In this document: piece by piece, positions 1 through 11,680 of the stretch
Position numbering within the stretch: the stretch's first letter is position 1
How the letters are laid out: the number at the start of each line of letters is the position of its first letter
NCBI RefSeq assembly: GCF_037975245.1
Contig: NC_092568.1
Location: 17,195,001 to 17,259,000, forward strand
Source of the DNA: Apostichopus japonicus
Taxonomy: Eukaryota > Echinodermata > Holothuroidea > Aspidochirotida > Stichopodidae
Direction: 5' to 3'
DNA: 64,000 bases
Program-made: the position numbers and the translations under genes
The notes under the pieces: generated by a model
What the model was told of the DNA's origin: nothing
Database searches by the model: none
What the model saw: only the letters and a program-made list of their open reading frames with translations

Positions 1-665
1 TCTTAAAGGCCTATCAATATGCTGTGAGTATTTTTTGTATCGTCATCATATCTGTTAAGGATAAATCAAAATTAATTCGCAAAATTGTATCATAAAAAAA
101 TGAAAAGAGCATGGGGCTTTCTTGCTCACTTCTTTGCTTTTTCAACAACAAAAAAATTGTTTGTTTTGGGTGATAAATGAATTAAGAAATTTTAGTCAAA
201 AAGTGTACTAATTCCATCAAGTAGAATTTGATAAAGCAATCAACAAACCGAAGATTTTTTAGAACAAAAAAAGTGAGAAATTCCCAAAGAAAAATTCCTA
301 TGTAAAGTATTTAATCAATTAGCATAGACTGTAGATCGATAATTAATTCTACCACTTAAGGGAGACTTATATACAAGCTCTCATTCACAAATGTTTATCC
401 AGTATTAATGACAGTTCCAAATGAATTGCTCCTTATATTATTCTCACTATAGAAATATTGCCTATGAACATGGCTTTTCTTGTCTTAGACCATCAGACAT
501 CTAACATAAATCACCTGATTCAACAATTCATTTAACACCTCTTTACAGTTTCTCTATTCTTCTTGTTACTATGGCAAGGAAGTGTATGACATAAATAGTG
601 TTGCTACGGAAATTGTCCTCATGGATTAATGTTTACATATTTTACATCTTGTTTTCAATCACCAG
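1..665 (+). other. RPAP1 intron (partial), no exon seen
   Basis: AT-rich sequence upstream of the first supported exon. Every frame is broken by stops, and I see no acceptor/donor pair enclosing an open segment. It is read as the 3' part of the preceding intron. Confidence 0.6.
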
Positions 666-808
666 AGCAAACATTCTGATACCAGCCATGAAATGTTGAC
701 TCTTTACCATGGTGCATCCTTAGAGCTCTTCAGCAGACTACAGGTGGCAGACTACTATTATGCTCACCAAGTACTTTGTGATCTAATCTTTGATCCTGAT
801 TCACTATG
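666..808 (+). CDS. RPAP1: RPAP1 exon A (first exon in window)
   Basis: Acceptor ATCACCAG precedes 666 and donor GTTAGT follows 808. Only one of the three frames is open; the other two hit TGA within about 35 nt. It encodes residues 1-47 of the visible part plus two bases of codon 48, which completes to TGG (Trp) with the first base of the next exon. The peptide includes ELFSRLQVADYYYAHQVLCD, a helical stretch. I cannot match it to RPAP1 from memory, so membership rests on phase and position. No earlier exon was found in bases 1-665. Confidence 0.72.
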
Positions 809-3800
809 GTTAGTCTGTTGTAGCTCTCTCTTTAGCGTTCAAATTCATGTTTTGAACTTTTAAGTGCCTTCAAACAGGATATTGTGTTCTGATGCTTTTT
901 GGTTTACTGCTATACTTACTAGGTTAGAGCAAGTCAATTTATAGATTCTGTATTCAACTTGTAGGGAATGGCGGTTATGTTTGTCACATACTGTCACTTT
1001 TAGGCTTTCATATAAAAAACTAGGTTAGTATTAAACTTCATAGCAGAAATACATTTCACGGTTATTGATTAACAGAGCTTTAATAAAGATATGATGTACA
1101 AATTTAAAAATGATCATTGTTGAACCAGATGGTAGTTGAGTAAAAATTAGACCCAACTGGGAAAAATAAGGAGAACACTTTGCGTAGCTGTCTAATATGC
1201 AACCAGTTTTGGTTCCTGTTAGATAAGAACTCTATGAAATCAAAGAATCAATCATTCACACCCATTCCTCAAGAGCCACATGGACAAAAGATGGAGTTCT
1301 CTGATTGGCTTGTTGTCGGTTAAGACAGGTTCTTAATTTGCATATTCATTAGCATGACAGTCATAATTTGTTGATATTTGTTGAATTTACATATCGATAA
1401 TTTAACAATAGTCTGACTATTTCCATAACTGCCTTCACCTTTGTCATTTACGATATTTTTGTGTTGGTTGTGAGAATTGCAATTGTCGTCATAGTAGGGC
1501 TTGCACCATTTGCTATTTATCACAAGTCATTGACATTTTATCGACATAATAGCTGATATTGGGTCATGAAAGATAAATATGAAGTCTGAAGCAAGAGGGA
1601 AACCAACAAAGTGTGCTTTATTTAAATTCACTTCAAAGTCCAGGTTCAGTCTGTGTTTATTTACCTGCAACAAATATTTTGAAATGTCAAAGTTAATCAT
1701 CAGTCTAATACATTAGTGTTTAGTTTGTTTCGTGATTCAACATCAGATAAAGTCAGACAGATGTAATCTGTTATTTTGTCGAGAAAGAATAGGAAGGAAG
1801 TGGAAAAGCAAATATGTGACTGATTCCATCAGTCATGTAAATACACTGGTGACCTCAGTGGCACAAATTCATATCAATGTAGATTAAAGAAAGTCAAAAC
1901 ATACAGCCAATAAAGTGAGTGTTTAAGATTAAGTTGTGTGAGTGTATGTAAGTGACATATATGTATGAGTTCTTGATAGTGTTTACACTTTGTGAAGTAT
2001 GTGATCTGTAATGTGCACATGAAGAAATCATAAGAAATCAACTTTCAGCAGAATACTTTGGTGCAAATATATGAATTTTGGTTGTAAGCCACCAGTGTTA
2101 TGTATATGTTGATTAGTTAATGGTTAGGCTACGACCAGTGGAGATAATGCACACTTACCAATCATAGCCTTTCATTGAAGAAAGATGTAAGCACCAGCCA
2201 GTTATTAAATGTATACTGACCATGACTGATTCCTTCAGTGATTTATTAGGTTCATGGCCTGTAATCCACCAATCAAAGCCTTTCATGGAAGAAACATGAT
2301 ACAATGTAAGCACCAACCAGATAATATACACTTAATACCATGACTGATTCCTTCAGTGATTTATCAGGTACATGGTCTGTAATTCCCAAATCATAGTCTT
2401 TAATGGAAGATAGATGATACAATATAATCACCAGCCAGATAATATATACTTACCATGACTGATTCCTTCAGTGATTTTGCAGGTACATGGCATGCAACCC
2501 ATGATAGATCTTGCATAGCGTATACCAATCTGCCCTGCAGTAAGATACCACAAATATATATATATATATTAAAGTTGAAGAAATAGGTACATTGGCAATT
2601 CAGTTTACAAAAAAAACTCCTTCAGTTGCACTTCAGTGACATATTGGGTAAGATGCTGCATCCCAAATCATAGCCTTTTATTGGAGTGAGATTTTACAAT
2701 GTTACATACAAGGTAGGAGAAAATTTCAGGGCAACCACACTATCAGAGATACTCGATTAGATGGATACCTTCAGCTTTGTATTAGGTTCATTTCATAGCA
2801 ACCCTGCATCATCATCCGAAAGTATTTGCCTAACACAGATTTTAAGATATAATCAATCCATTATTTATCTATCCAGGGAAGGTAAAGGAGCAGAAACCAT
2901 GGCAATTGAGTTATCAGAGAAACTTACTCTGAGTGAGTCAGTGGATGATCCATCTGCTGATGGCACCAGTCTGGGGCAGTTACTCTCTGAAGCCTATCGA
3001 AACATTCCTGAAGTCAGACGTCTGTATATGTTATACATTGCCACTGATAAGAAGAAACTTGAGATGTCAAGGTAAGTTGTCTTAGTGACAGTGAAGGGGA
3101 AATGTTTCGAATGTTTTAAATATTGGAAATATGAATCAAGAATTGTTTTACTTCCATTGGAACTACAGTAGTCTGTATTTCTGTGATACGCTATGCTTCC
3201 AATGCTTAGTTTTTATTTGCGCCAAGAATCTAGACTAATGATCATCACCATCCAATATCTCACTTGCATACACATTCTTTGAGTCTTTCATGTGCATGTT
3301 TTGATGTGTACAAAGCATATTCAGTACCAGCAAATGCTGTCATGTTACTTATGCCAGAAGTTGGTACCATTATATGCTGTAATGTCAACTTGTGCCAGAA
3401 GAATGCTGGAATATTTGAATATTCTGAGAATGAAAGTAAAAATGTATCTGAACTTGAAGGATCACTAAATGCCTCTGTGTAACGAGGAACTTTTTTTCCA
3501 TTTTAATACATAGCTCTAGTAGAGGTACATAGCTCTAATAAAGGATACGTAGCCCTACTAGAGGATACATAGCCCTACTAGAGGATACGTAGCCCTAGAC
3601 GAGGTACATAACTCTAGTAGAGGATACATAGCCCTAGTAGAGGCTTATAATAACGTAAGAACCAGAGGAAGCATATGATGATGGAAAATATTTATATATA
3701 ATCCAGATAATCTGGGATCTGTCTAAAAGAGGTTTTGCTGAATAATCCAGGTTCTATGAGATGATGTTTTAAGGATTTTTTTCAGCTATTCAGGTCTTTT

Positions 3801-6800
3801 CCGTTGTCTGAACGGCAAGTCGGTTTTCCGGAAAATCGTAGCAAACTAAAACAGGAATGACCATAAATGTACACTGTCGGAGAGACTTGTAGGTTTGGTG
3901 TATAGGACCACCAGCTTTGAGCCAATAAAGATCCCCTTCGGGTGCATCATAGGCCTACCGCTATATTTATTTTATTTGAATACCTCCAATGTGATGGAGG
4001 TGGATACCAGTTTATGGTTTCACTTATATTGACTTTATTTAGTTACAGTGCAATCAGAACTTGATGTCAACAACTTGTAAACTTTAACTTGTCACTGTTG
4101 AATATGTATTGCATTTTTTTATGCCTTCAGCAGATGGGAGCATAGTCCATTATTGTGTCATGTTTTTTATTTTTTATTTTTTTTTTCCAAGTTTGGTTTG
4201 ATGAGAATATCTAAAGAGTAATAGGTTGATGGCTTGCAGACATTACAATAATTGAAAGCCTTTCTAAATGTCTCTCATCAGGGCTGAAGCTCTACACCAA
4301 CCTTTCCTAAGGAAATCCCATTTCCTCTCAGAGATGAATGAGCCCTTGGTGCCCCAGGACTGGATGTATCTGCCTCTGCTACAGTTATTTACTGAACAAC
4401 AGAAAGTGTAAGAGACCCATGATCTTGTTATATTTCTTTGTGTTTTGCTTTGTTTTCTTTTTGTTCTGACATCCTGTTTTGACAAACAGCTGTGAGCGAT
4501 CAGAGAGATGTGTTAGCATAGGCATCTGGTTTCCACTTGGTAAACAGTTCCTGGTAAACAGGCTAGAAAAATATGCGGGGGAATTCTCCAGATGGAAATG
4601 TCTGATATTGTTATACATATCATTCACAATAACAGTCTCTAAATACAATTTCCACTGTTTTTGAAACATTTCCAGATTTTTGACTGCTTTTATTTTGATC
4701 AATAGTAGCGAAAGTTATAGTCACAAAGTCTGGATAATTGTGTGGTTTGAAAGGAGATATAGGTTAGAGAGGGGCCAGAGGGTGGTTATTAAGAAAGGAA
4801 ATTGAAGTGATAGGAAGGTAAAAAAAAAAACTGTAGAATGATGTATCAGTATTGAAAGTTTCAATCATACTTTCTACTCTATGTGATGTTTTGGAAATAA
4901 AATCCCTCAGTCAATGTTTGTGTGAATTCCTGGAAAACAGGACTTCTAACTGTGTGGGCTTAAATTGTCACAGGACCTGTATTTAAAAATCTGAAAGTCT
5001 GAAAAATTAATAAATTCTCAGTTCAAGTCAGGATAGGTGCCTTTTGTTATTTCTTACTAATACTGGACTGATGATCGCTACAACTCACCGGTAACTATGG
5101 GTTACATTATTTATGTAGTCATTGCTAAATTTGGAAAGGATTGCTTCTGTAATAGGTACTGTTAACTGCCTTGACCCTAGTTGAAAAATAGTTATGAACG
5201 CTTTGTTTGGAGTTTGAAAACTTCTGAATGGTTGTTTGTTGAATATGTTACAAATCACATTACTGTAAGTAGGTCCAGCAAACACAACGCCACTGCATCA
5301 GTTGTATTAATTACAATTATGCACCGCAGGTTTTCGATAAATGTTCTACGATGGCCAGAGAGGAACATGGGTTGCAGCAAAGGGCCCTAGAGAGGCTCAA
5401 AATCTCACTATACCTACATTGAGTAATGTGTAGGGTGCTCAAACCTAAGACCTTAGCAGCCCACATGACAAATTAGTGAAAAATCTTGTGTTTTTTGGTC
5501 AGCAGGTTTGCTTTCTGCACACCACCACCTTTTGCTATATACAGACTGTATATTTATATATTTCCCTTGTATCTTTGAACAAACAATCTTGATTGAACTG
5601 CTATCTATCCTGCCTTGAGAACAATAACACAAAGTCTTGACCAGTAGCATGCATAAACAGGGTGGGGAGGGGGGGGGTCAGGTCGTGGTCCCTCCATCTT
5701 CATTCGGGAAAAACATTCATGCAGGGGATTTTTTCATTAAGACCTAATTTGTCGACTAAATATGCTTCGGAATGCGCCAATTGACCTCGAAAATGTTTTT
5801 TTTCTGAGTGAGGACCTACAGACCCTTTCCCTTCCCCTACATGAGAGTTGCAGTCAATAACTCCACAGCCACATCCTTCATTTGTCAAATTTGGGATCCA
5901 CCTACAGCCCATTCATAAAGGTTGATGCCCCTTCCTAACTCAGTTGGGGGAAATTTCCAATTTTGCCCCTCCACCTTTGAAAATCCTGCGCCCGTCACTG
6001 GTCTTGACACTGGTCTCTGGTCTGTTCTTCAATTGATAATTTGACATCACTTTCCTGGGGGTGGGGGGGGTGGGGTCCCACAAGCTTTGAACAGATTCTC
6101 AAAGGGGTTGTCTCTGATCCAAAGAGGTTTCATTCTACTGCTCTTGTCAGAGGTTGGTATATTTATTTTAAATGATAATGACATTATCCCTGAAGCAGTA
6201 CTTTCAGAAAGCCATGACTGTTGTGAGTACAGGGAGGGAGAAATTCATGTTACCACCATTGAGTAAAAGCTATCATAGACTTCTGTTGTCATGGATATCA
6301 TTCAGTAACTATGGCTGTGTCCTAGGGAGGACCAAGTCATAGATTGAACCCAGTCTGACAGGTCACTCAGTAGGAGAATTTATTCATATTTCAAATTAAA
6401 AAAGAAAGAAAAATATTTCATTTAACGGCTGACTTACATCGCTTTCAGTTTTCACCTGACATGTGACAGTTTACATTAGTCAAGTTTAACACATTATTCC
6501 AAGCTTGTGTTTTTATAAGCCAAATAGCTGAAAGGAAAAAAAGAAAAAAAAAATCCCTCTGCATGGGGCTTCTGTCTTGATTTGTGAAGTGATAGCTTAA
6601 GTCTCATAAAAATAAACTTGTCTGTTGTGGGCGTATTCCTTGGAGAAAGTACAAAGGAATGTGTCAACGAACTATTAATGCATCATGTGTGATTCTGTTA
6701 GAAAGTTCAAAACATGTCAGATCTTTTTTTTTGTTTTTTTGTTATTTGAACCCCAAGATGGAATTTAGCTTGGGAATAGTAGTATGTTTTGCTTTGCTTT

Positions 6801-9800
6801 GGCACACATATGACATCATCATGTTGTCATCAACAAGGTATGATGGACAATATGCAATGATAAGATCAGAATGTAGAGGGAGTTTCCCTCCAGGGGTTGC
6901 CGGTATGTACTTGTCTAGAAGTTCACTCTCAGAGGGTCATTGACGAAATATTTGTGGTTTCATGATTCCAGGAGACGATGAAATGTATAGTCAGAATATA
7001 AACAAATGAGAATTCTTTGACAATAGAAAAGGCATGAGGATCGGAATGGTGTGTTGGGAGAGTTAGTATTATGGTCTTGATTTAAATTTATTGAAAGTAC
7101 TAAAAAAAAAGAAAAATTAATAATTGGAAATGAATTTAATGTAGTTAATCATTTCTAGCATGCCAAGATGACTGCTAATTACAGATGTCATATACAATTC
7201 GTAAGGTTTGCCTATCTTTGAAAGTCTAGTTTTCCCTAGCCTTTTCCCGTATACTTAATAATGGTGTCACTTTGTGAATTTTAAATATTAAAACTACTGA
7301 ATTAAACCATCTCTGGAAAAAAGGACTTAGAGAACTATTTTTTCTTGCTTACATGAAATTTCTGTTTGAAGTTCATTTTCTAGTAACTTTTGTTGCCAAT
7401 TTAATTCGTTAGTATTCTTTCGTCCTCAGTGAAATGCTTGGTAAGACTGTCAAATCCATACCAGTAGAGATCGTTAAGGGAATGACGAGTGCACTGCAGT
7501 GGATACTGATGATGGAAGCGTGGAGACCTACCGTCCTAGCCAATGTGGAGTTAGCAGCAAGAATATCCAGGCTGTATTGTGTATTCCTCACATGTGAGTT
7601 TACCCTAACGAATTCACCACTGTAAAAATGATGATTGTTATGATAGACTATGTTAAAGTTTGAGATATTCATCTCAAATTTTTTGAAAATTGTATGACGA
7701 ACTCGGTCTAGTAAAATATTGTGTCATTCGTAATGCCAACTGACGTTTATCGTTACTGTTCGGAAGAATGCTCTGTCCCTTTTTCTTCTGTTTGAACATA
7801 GTTGTTTAAAGTATTCAAGAAGAAAATTTGGTCCTCCCCACCCCCCTCCAACCCCTCCCCCTCCAACCCCTCCCCTCCTTCCCCCACCCCCCTCTGCCAC
7901 ACCCCAAATACCAAATCTTTAATAAATGACTGATATCATAGTTAATAACTCTTGGATGATTGTTCGGTTTTAATGCTTTTCTTACTTGCAGCGTCGGACC
8001 TCTTCATGGAGTCAACCGTATCCGCTCTGCTTCATGCTCTCCTAAAGATCTACACTCAGCCAGGGCATCTCTCTTGCCTCAGGTTTGATATTTCCATCCC
8101 AGGGGTGTCATCATTCTATGACCTGTGAGTATCTATCATACCTCCTTTATTACCCTCTGAAGATATTACTTATATATATATATATACTCTTTGATGGCTC
8201 CATTCTTTTATACTTATGTATACGCTTCAGTGTCCAGGGATCCAGCCCCCAATTTGTTCTTTATACTAACTATTATCTGCAAACATAGTCTTGCTCTATA
8301 AAAGGAGGTACATGGTGAAAAAATTTAGCAGGGTGTTGCTTCCTTTCTACCGATGTTTTCTTATTGACTGCTATGTTGGTAGTAATTTTGGTATCTACCC
8401 ATACTTGCCTCCCAGGCTACCCTCTTCCCAAGATATCCTACATCTGCAACTGCTCTTTACCCTATCAGCTCCCAGCTCACAGAAATACCACCTGGAAAGC
8501 CTCTACATAACTGCTCTTTACCTGATCAGCTCCCAGCTCTCAGAAATACCACCTGGAAAGCCTCTACATAACTGCTCTTTACCCTATCAGCTCCCAGCTC
8601 ACAGAAATACCACCTGGAAACCCTCTACAGAACTGTTCTTTACCCTATCAGCTCCCACTTTACTGTATTTATGTATTTATAATCATTTTCATAAGTTGGA
8701 GGAAGGTAGAGGAGGCGAGGAGGGGGGGGGGGGAAGTGGGGTGTTAACTATGCTGGTTCTTTTATTCTACCCCTGCTGATGCACCTCTTGTTTAAAGCTT
8801 AATCATTTTGCAACCTTTTAACGTTTATCATGATAAACGTTATCAGATAAAAGATATCTTGAAAAACAGATAAAAGATATCTTTGAACCCAGTCATGTGA
8901 CCTGCAACCTGAGAACTGTTTTATTGGCTCTGATAAGAGCTGTTCAGCTGTTGACATACATCTCAACCATTGCCAAACCATTTGTTATTGCTGAATCGTT
9001 TTTGGTACACATGTGGTAATTAGCAATGATTCTACTCTGTGGGAACCCATACGGTTCATGTGTCTGGGATATCCAGGTGACATTGTTTTTTAATTATGAC
9101 TGTCACCACGGCAACGCACCTTTCATGTAATCTGGGAAGATGCTTGAGTATGATTGCCCACTCATTCTGATTGCACAAGTTAGTCAGGTGGGGGGTATTC
9201 CCAAAGTGACACCTGACCTGGCATTTCTTCCCAGCTTTTATCTAGGATGAGTCACATGTTATCTCAAGCAATCCTGATAAATTATTACTTAATAGGGTTA
9301 GCTTATTTTGCTTGCTGAAGTCATTTTACAACACGGTGTGGACTTAGATATGATAAAGGGAGTCAATAAATACAACTGTAAACACTGTTGTATGATGTGC
9401 TCATTCATTGTGCAACATGAAGGTTGTGATAAATTATCTTTTCAATCATTATCCCCACAGGAAGGTTGTGGCTTATCTTACATGTTTTACATAGACCCAA
9501 CCTCTTGTCGAATTTTGTCCTTGTTTTGCATAATTTGACCAAAACCTATGTGGGGGTTAATTATGACGACTCATCTTATAACATTATGTACAGAAAGATT
9601 GGATGAGAAGTAGTTCCGTGCTTCTTTCATGAATTTTAATTACTTAAAAGTAAGATTTAGGAGTAGTATTACTATACCACAGTTAGGTGGACAGTTGCAT
9701 AGATTGACATGCAGCAGTCAGTCAAGTACTGATATTCCTTAGTGAAGCCCCTCAAGTCCTGAAGATTCTATCACTTTATCAAACACTACATCCTCTTTTG

Positions 9801-11680
9801 TGTAATATACCAGCACACACAACCCCTACCCTTTAATCCTTCCACTAACTGACCCTCCTATCCCCTACCCACCCCCTCCATTCCGTATGGTGACCTTATG
9901 TTGACTTCTTTCTAATCACATTGCTTTTCTACCAATCAATATTGCCTACCTTTAGGTCTCTCAAATGTTGTATTCAAAGGATAGTAAAAGAAATTCACTA
10001 GTAAAGCTAAATCTTCCATTCTCAAAGTCACTGTTTGAAATCTCATTGTAGGTAAGCATCCCTAAATATGTTTTCAATGTATTTTATGTTTATATTATGT
10101 ATGCTTGTGATTCCTTCCTCCTGCCTAACACAGAAGTAGGTTTCATCATATTTTAACTTCACAGATCATCATAGATTATATATACATTTCTAGAAACCCT
10201 CGATGGCTTCATCAGCATCATTTATGCTAAGTACAACACCTTTCTTCAAGCAGCACATGAATGTAACATTCAATGTCATTCTGTCCCCTATAGGTACATG
10301 GAGGTCCTATCACAGTACGAAGCTGTGTCGTTTGGAGATCATTTATTCGCTAATTACACACTGTTACCCCTGCAGCAGAGATTCGGTCCACGATACAAGT
10401 TGGCCTTGTGGATGGAGAAAACAGAAATTCTCCATGCCTTGAACTTGCCTATCACAGAGGTGAGGCATCTATATCATCCTTTCCCCATTTTGTTGGTTTG
10501 GCAAAAGAATAAACATTGGAGAGAAGCGGTGGGGGGTGGGGTGGGGTGGAGGGGGGTGTGGGGGGGTGGGATAGGATCAGGGGAGTCATGTTACACTGTT
10601 GTATAAATAGATAAAGTAGGATGTTTTCTGCAAGAATAATTTTTTGTCAGCGTTGTTTGTTTGTTGGTATATTGCTTCTATACTGCTTCAAGTCCTATGC
10701 TCTCATTTGAAGCTCCTGTAGAAAATCATATGGTTGCTAATGGTTACCCATTTTTAATTTCGACCATAAGGCAGACCGAAGCACTCGACAAGTATTCACA
10801 CATAGCATATATTTACACTTAGAAGCTGACTCTCTGTAAACATTCATTTTGCTGCAGTGCCTCATCCCCATGGAAACGCTCTTGGTTCCACACGAGACTG
10901 ACTTGGCTCTCCTTCGGGCTTATCTATCTGCTCTGGCATCGGCGTCTGTCATCAGGCAGAGGGCGCCCTTGATGTATCTCATCGCCGTACACCACCTCAA
11001 TCATTTCCTCTTTAATGAAGATGGAGAAAGATCTGAACGAGTCAGTCAGTTCAAAATGATTATCGCGAAACAGCTTCAAGTTGTACAGACCTCACCCAAT
11101 CCAAGAAAGGTATGGTCGAGGGTATTATGTGGAGTTTTCGTCGTTGCTGTATCACTTATTGTAACTTTATTTTGTGAAGTGAAGGTTTAATTTGTGATGA
11201 TATTCATTTTGTGAAATGATGTCTGTTTTCTGATGATACGCCTGAAGGTTCTATTGACATGCAACCCCCTCCCCTCTCCCCCCCCCACCCAAAAAACAAA
11301 TCTATTTCCTAATGATATCTTTTGACTGAAAAAGTATCCACTTGTTCATGATATGCTCAAAAGTATGAATGCCTGTTTTTATAGTGCCCTGTCATGACCA
11401 CAATTTCAAAACTTAGTACATTCATAACTCTGGCTGTTTTGAAGTTTATACTATGTAAAATCTGCAGTGAATGTGTTAAGAAATGGTTTCCTTTCCTTGT
11501 GCCCTTTCATCTCTTATACTCACAATCATATCTCTTTATTTTCTTCCTTCCTTTCAGACCTGGAGGTATCATCTTCTCTTTTATAAATCCTTTAACCCGT
11601 CGGCGCCTGATGGATTTGAGATGTATGAGGAGTTACCTGAAGAGAGAGGAATGACTCTCAAACACATCCTACCGACATGA
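666..11680 (+). CDS. RPAP1: RNA polymerase II-associated protein 1, C-terminal part (7 exons, 5' incomplete)
   Basis: Spliced gene: 666-808, 2877-3071, 7430-7593, 7992-8124, 10294-10459, 10858-11109, 11558-11680. The joined frame is open for 391 residues and ends at TGA 11678-11680. Intron phases are 2, 2, 1, 2, 0, 0, and every split codon closes correctly. RPAP1 is known to bind RNA polymerase II and help its assembly, nuclear import and Mediator-dependent transcription. Recognition rests on the C-terminal region, which I remember as conserved in animal RPAP1: a segment ending in SSFYDL, then EAVSFGDHLFANYTLLPLQQ, LALWMEKTEILHALNLPIT, VPHETDLALLRAYLSAL, and a closing stretch with HLLFYKS and PDGFEMYEELP. 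The protein looks all-helical with no signal peptide or membrane segment. Human RPAP1 is about 1,390 residues, so roughly the first 1,000 lie upstream of the window. Identification is firm for the last four exons. The first exon is supported by phase, splice sites and being the only open frame. Confidence 0.9.
809..2876 (+). other. RPAP1: RPAP1 intron 1 in window (2,068 bp)
   Basis: Starts GTTAGT and ends TATCCAG. It contains the ~117-bp tandem repeat at 2150-2510 and a short (TA)n at about 2555-2570. No other gene is visible on either strand. Confidence 0.75.
2150..2720 (+). repeat. ~117-bp tandem repeat, about 3 copies plus a decayed one
   Basis: The anchor GACTGATTCCTTCAGTGATT recurs near 2224, 2342 and 2457, giving a period of 115-118 bp. 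Each unit also has an 'AATCAWAGCCTTTCATGGAAG'-like stretch (19-20 bp, varying) and 'CACCAGCCAG'. A more decayed unit follows at about 2620-2720 (TCCTTCAGTTGCACTTCAG, then CCCAAATCATAGCC). It lies inside an RPAP1 intron. Confidence 0.75.
2877..3071 (+). CDS. RPAP1: RPAP1 exon B
   Basis: Acceptor TATCCAG ends at 2876 and donor GTAAGT starts at 3072. The 195-nt exon encodes an acidic, Ser-rich start (KLTLSESVDDPSADGTSLGQ) and then a helix with SEAYRNIPEVRRLYMLYIA. It opens with the last base of a Trp codon and ends with AG, completed to AGT (Ser) by the next exon. An in-frame ATG at 2761 lies in intron sequence upstream and is not needed as a start. Confidence 0.85.
3508..3645 (+). repeat. 22-24 bp minisatellite, ~6 copies
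   Basis: Imperfect tandem units of the type AGAGGATACATAGCCCTACT. Variants carry TACGT for TACAT and AGCTCTA for AGCCCTA. Units with 'AGAGGTACAT' are 2 bp shorter than those with 'AGAGGATACAT'. Confidence 0.8.
5634..6008. mobile_element. Non-autonomous hAT-type MITE with 8-bp target duplication
   Basis: The element runs 5642-6000 (359 bp). It is flanked by the identical 8-mer GTCTTGAC at 5634-5641 and 6001-6008. The termini are CAGTAGCATGCATAAACAGG on the left and, reverse complemented, CAGTGACGGGCGCAGGATTT on the right. They share the CAGT start and scattered later positions. An 8-bp target duplication with CAG..-type ends is typical of the hAT superfamily. No transposase frame is present, so it depends on an autonomous relative. 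It sits in RPAP1 intron sequence. Confidence 0.75.
7430..7593 (+). CDS. RPAP1: RPAP1 exon C
   Basis: Acceptor GTCCTCAG ends at 7429 and donor GTGAGT starts at 7594. It encodes LGKTVKSIPVEIVKGMTSAL, then a Trp-rich helix (ILMMEAWRPTVL) and ARISRLYCVFLT. Both split codons close as serine. The following intron is only 398 bp and carries a strong C-rich tract at about 7837-7905. Confidence 0.88.
7594..7991 (+). other. RPAP1: RPAP1 intron 3 with C-rich island
   Basis: 398-bp intron. Bases 7837-7905 are almost pure C/T with runs of C, about 85 nt before the acceptor. The minus strand there is G-rich and could form a quadruplex. Confidence 0.7.
7992..8124 (+). CDS. RPAP1: RPAP1 exon D
   Basis: Acceptor TTGCAG ends at 7991 and donor GTGAGT starts at 8125. 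The exon encodes DLFMESTVSALLHALLKIYT and then LRFDISIPGVSSFYDL. The closing 'P..G..SFYDL' leads into the RPAP1 C-terminal block of the next exon. A GT at 8090 (CTCAG|GTTTGA) could mimic a donor, but the family match needs the reading through to 8124. Confidence 0.9.
8448..8667 (+). repeat. 61-bp tandem repeat, ~3.5 copies
   Basis: Units start AACTGCTCTTTACCCTATCA and end CCTCTACAT. They differ at only a few positions per copy, so the array is young. The unit is not a multiple of three, so the 162-codon open frame across it is not periodic in protein and is unlikely to be coding. Confidence 0.88.
8819..8842. repeat. 24-bp perfect palindrome with adjacent direct repeats
   Basis: Half site TAACGTTTATCA is followed at once by its exact reverse complement. 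It is followed at about 8843-8885 by two direct copies of ACAGATAAAAGATATCTT-like sequence, each with an inner GATATC palindrome. It lies in the intron between exons D and E. Confidence 0.85.
10294..10459 (+). CDS. RPAP1: RPAP1 exon E
   Basis: Acceptor CCCCTATAG ends at 10293 and donor GTGAGG starts at 10460. This is the best family signature in the window: YEAVSFGDHLFANYTLLPLQ followed by QRFGPRYKLALWMEKTEILH and ALNLPITE. It ends in phase 0. Confidence 0.95.
10460..10857 (+). other. RPAP1: RPAP1 intron 5 with G-rich run
   Basis: 398-bp intron. Bases 10528-10572 are a run of GGGG blocks broken by T, about 70 nt after the donor. On the RNA strand this could form a quadruplex. Confidence 0.7.
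10858..11109 (+). CDS. RPAP1: RPAP1 exon F
   Basis: Acceptor TTTTGCTGCAG ends at 10857 and donor GTATGG starts at 11110. The 252-nt, phase 0-0 exon encodes 84 residues. It starts CLIPMETLLVPHETDLALLR and contains VIRQRAPLMYLIAVHHLNHF, which fits the RPAP1 pattern of an '..NLALL..Y....' helix followed by a '..Y..A..H.N.F.F' helix. Confidence 0.94.
11110..11557 (+). other. RPAP1: RPAP1 intron 6 in window (448 bp)
   Basis: Donor GTATGG and acceptor CTTTCAG. A C-rich patch lies at 11264-11290 and a pyrimidine tract precedes the acceptor. No other feature. Confidence 0.75.
11558..11680 (+). CDS. RPAP1: RPAP1 terminal coding exon G
   Basis: Acceptor CTTTCAG ends at 11557. The 40 codons start TWRYHLLFYKSFNPSAPDGF and continue EMYEELPEERGMTLKHILPT, then TGA at 11678-11680. 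The 'HLLFYK...PDGFEMY..LP' ending matches the family C-terminus as I remember it. The tail after it is shorter than I recall for vertebrate RPAP1. Confidence 0.94.
   Translation, partial: TWRYHLLFYKSFNPSAPDGFEMYEELPEERGMTLKHILPT

Larger units (their letters stand above)
3072..7429 (+). other. RPAP1: RPAP1 intron 2 in window (4,358 bp)
   Basis: Starts GTAAGT and ends GTCCTCAG. It is the largest intron seen here. It carries the 22-24 bp minisatellite at 3508-3645 and the hAT-type MITE at 5634-6008. Short open frames at 3264-3482, 4479-4664, 5181-5390 and 6659-6943 show no recognisable domain. Confidence 0.75.
8125..10293 (+). other. RPAP1: RPAP1 intron 4 in window (2,169 bp)
   Basis: Starts GTGAGT and ends CCTATAG. 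It contains a short TA run (about 8170-8186), a 61-bp tandem array, a G-rich run near 8715-8735 and the palindrome at 8819-8842. No other coding signal. Confidence 0.75.

Noticed and set aside
8291-8779. 162-codon frame in an RPAP1 intron
   Set aside because: It spans a 61-bp tandem array and a G-run. The unit is not a multiple of three, and RPAP1 splices across the region.
10203-10442. 79-codon frame overlapping RPAP1 exon E in another frame
   Set aside because: It is a shadow of the exon. The RPAP1 frame has the family match and proper splice sites.
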